Made by a program: the position numbers and the translations under genes. Source: Acidobacteriota bacterium (lineage in GTDB: Bacteria > Acidobacteriota > Polarisedimenticolia > Gp22-AA2). Taken from it: a stretch of 6,435 bases of DNA. Shown one piece after another: positions 6,132-6,435 of this stretch. How positions within the stretch are numbered: the first letter of the stretch is position 1; each line of letters begins with the position of its first letter. The notes beneath the pieces are model-generated. The model made no database searches. It worked only from the letters and a program-made list of their open reading frames with translations, and was not told the DNA's origin. Where the stretch lies: the NCBI GenBank assembly GCA_016202915.1, contig JACQNT010000103.1, forward strand, positions 1-6,435. Direction: 5' to 3'.

Positions 6132-6435
6132 GGCCTCTCCGGCGCCGCCAGGGCCCCGGTCCCGGCCGGAGCGCCGGCGCCCGCGTGGCGCCGCGGCAGG
6201 GTCAGGACGAAGCGGGCCCCCTTCCCCGGCGTGCTGTCCACGGCGATCGAGCCGTCGTGGGCCTCCATGATCCGGGCGGCGATCGGCAATCCGAGCCCGG
6301 TCCCGCCACCCCGCCCGGAGTAGAACACCTCGAAGATCTTCTCCCTGTCCTCCGGCTTGATCCCCGGGCCGTCGTCCTGGATGGCGACGACCGCTTCCCC
6401 CTGGGGCCCGATGCGGCTCTCGACCGTCACCGTCC
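6128..6435 (-). CDS. Sensor histidine kinase, C-terminal ATPase part (partial at right edge)
   Basis: The last 102 complete codons of a two-component sensor kinase are visible; the reading frame is open to the window edge, so the start, sensor part and phospho-accepting His lie outside. The fragment is the ATP-binding half of a HATPase_c domain. Visible motifs are the G1 box (QDDGPGI), the F box (IFEVFYSG) and the glycine lid/G2 box (GGGTGLGLPIA), then the usual closing strand (GARFVLTLP). The N box should lie just off the window. The short F-to-G2 spacing resembles NtrB/ZraS-like kinases, which partner σ54-activating regulators. The C-terminal ~20 residues are an Ala/Gly/Pro-rich tail. It ends in a TGA that overlaps the ligA GTG start (GTGA), so the two are probably co-translated. 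The NtrC-like gene two positions downstream is the obvious candidate partner; that pairing is inference. Confidence 0.9.
   Translation of the reverse strand, partial: TVTVESRIGPQGEAVVAIQDDGPGIKPEDREKIFEVFYSGRGGGTGLGLPIAARIMEAHDGSIAVDSTPGKGARFVLTLPRRHAGAGAPAGTGALAAPERP
6134..6140 (-). promoter_or_regulatory. Ribosome binding site of ligA inside the kinase gene
   Basis: The minus strand reads GGAGAGG followed by CC and the GTG start at 6131. The GGAG core is 5 bases from the start codon. It lies in the last codons of the kinase gene, as expected for translational coupling across the 4-base GTGA overlap, and supports this GTG as the ligA start. Confidence 0.6.

Noticed and set aside
4194..6323. 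709-codon open frame on the plus strand
   Set aside because: It lies opposite ligA and the kinase fragment. It is low-complexity (Arg, Gly, His, Leu-rich) with no family motifs, whereas ligA has every catalytic motif.
1..6435. Mobile element, CRISPR array or phage features
   Set aside because: There are no transposase, integrase or Cas motifs, no regularly spaced long repeats and no change in base composition between genes.

Overview
The window is very GC-rich, gene-dense and coded entirely on the minus strand, so the genes run from right to left. It holds a gene for a σ54-type enhancer-binding regulator, a σ54 promoter, and an envelope protease with a signal anchor. Together these suggest a high-GC Gram-negative-type bacterium such as Acidobacteriota, Myxococcota, Rokubacteria or a related deep lineage. 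I cannot fix the phylum from the sequence alone.

Layout in transcription order. (1) 6435-6128: C-terminal ATPase part of a sensor histidine kinase that continues beyond the right edge. (2) 6131-4122: complete NAD-dependent DNA ligase LigA, whose GTG start overlaps the kinase stop by 4 bases. (3) 4111-2726: complete NtrC-family response regulator (receiver, σ54-activating AAA+ domain, Fis-type HTH), starting 10 bases after ligA. These three look like one translationally coupled operon. (4) 2725-2457: a 269-base gap with no credible gene. It holds several inverted repeats and, at 2486-2471, a textbook -24/-12 σ54 promoter. (5) 2456-2025: a stand-alone receiver-domain protein directly behind that promoter. 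(6) 2024-1834: a gap with a strong σ70-type promoter (TTGACG, 17 bases, TATACT). (7) 1833-259: a complete HtrA/DegP-family periplasmic protease with two PDZ domains. (8) 258-1: no gene, but a cluster of short direct and inverted repeats.

Inferred working model: the kinase phosphorylates the NtrC-like regulator. That regulator binds repeat sites behind its own gene and activates σ54 transcription of the single-domain receiver, which may feed back on the phosphorelay or carry the signal to another partner. The protease has its own housekeeping promoter. The individual protein families are ordinary. The point of interest is the compact σ54 circuit, with the activator gene next to its likely target promoter, and the predicted near-leaderless transcript of the small receiver. 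The long plus-strand open frames are antisense shadows of the high-GC genes.
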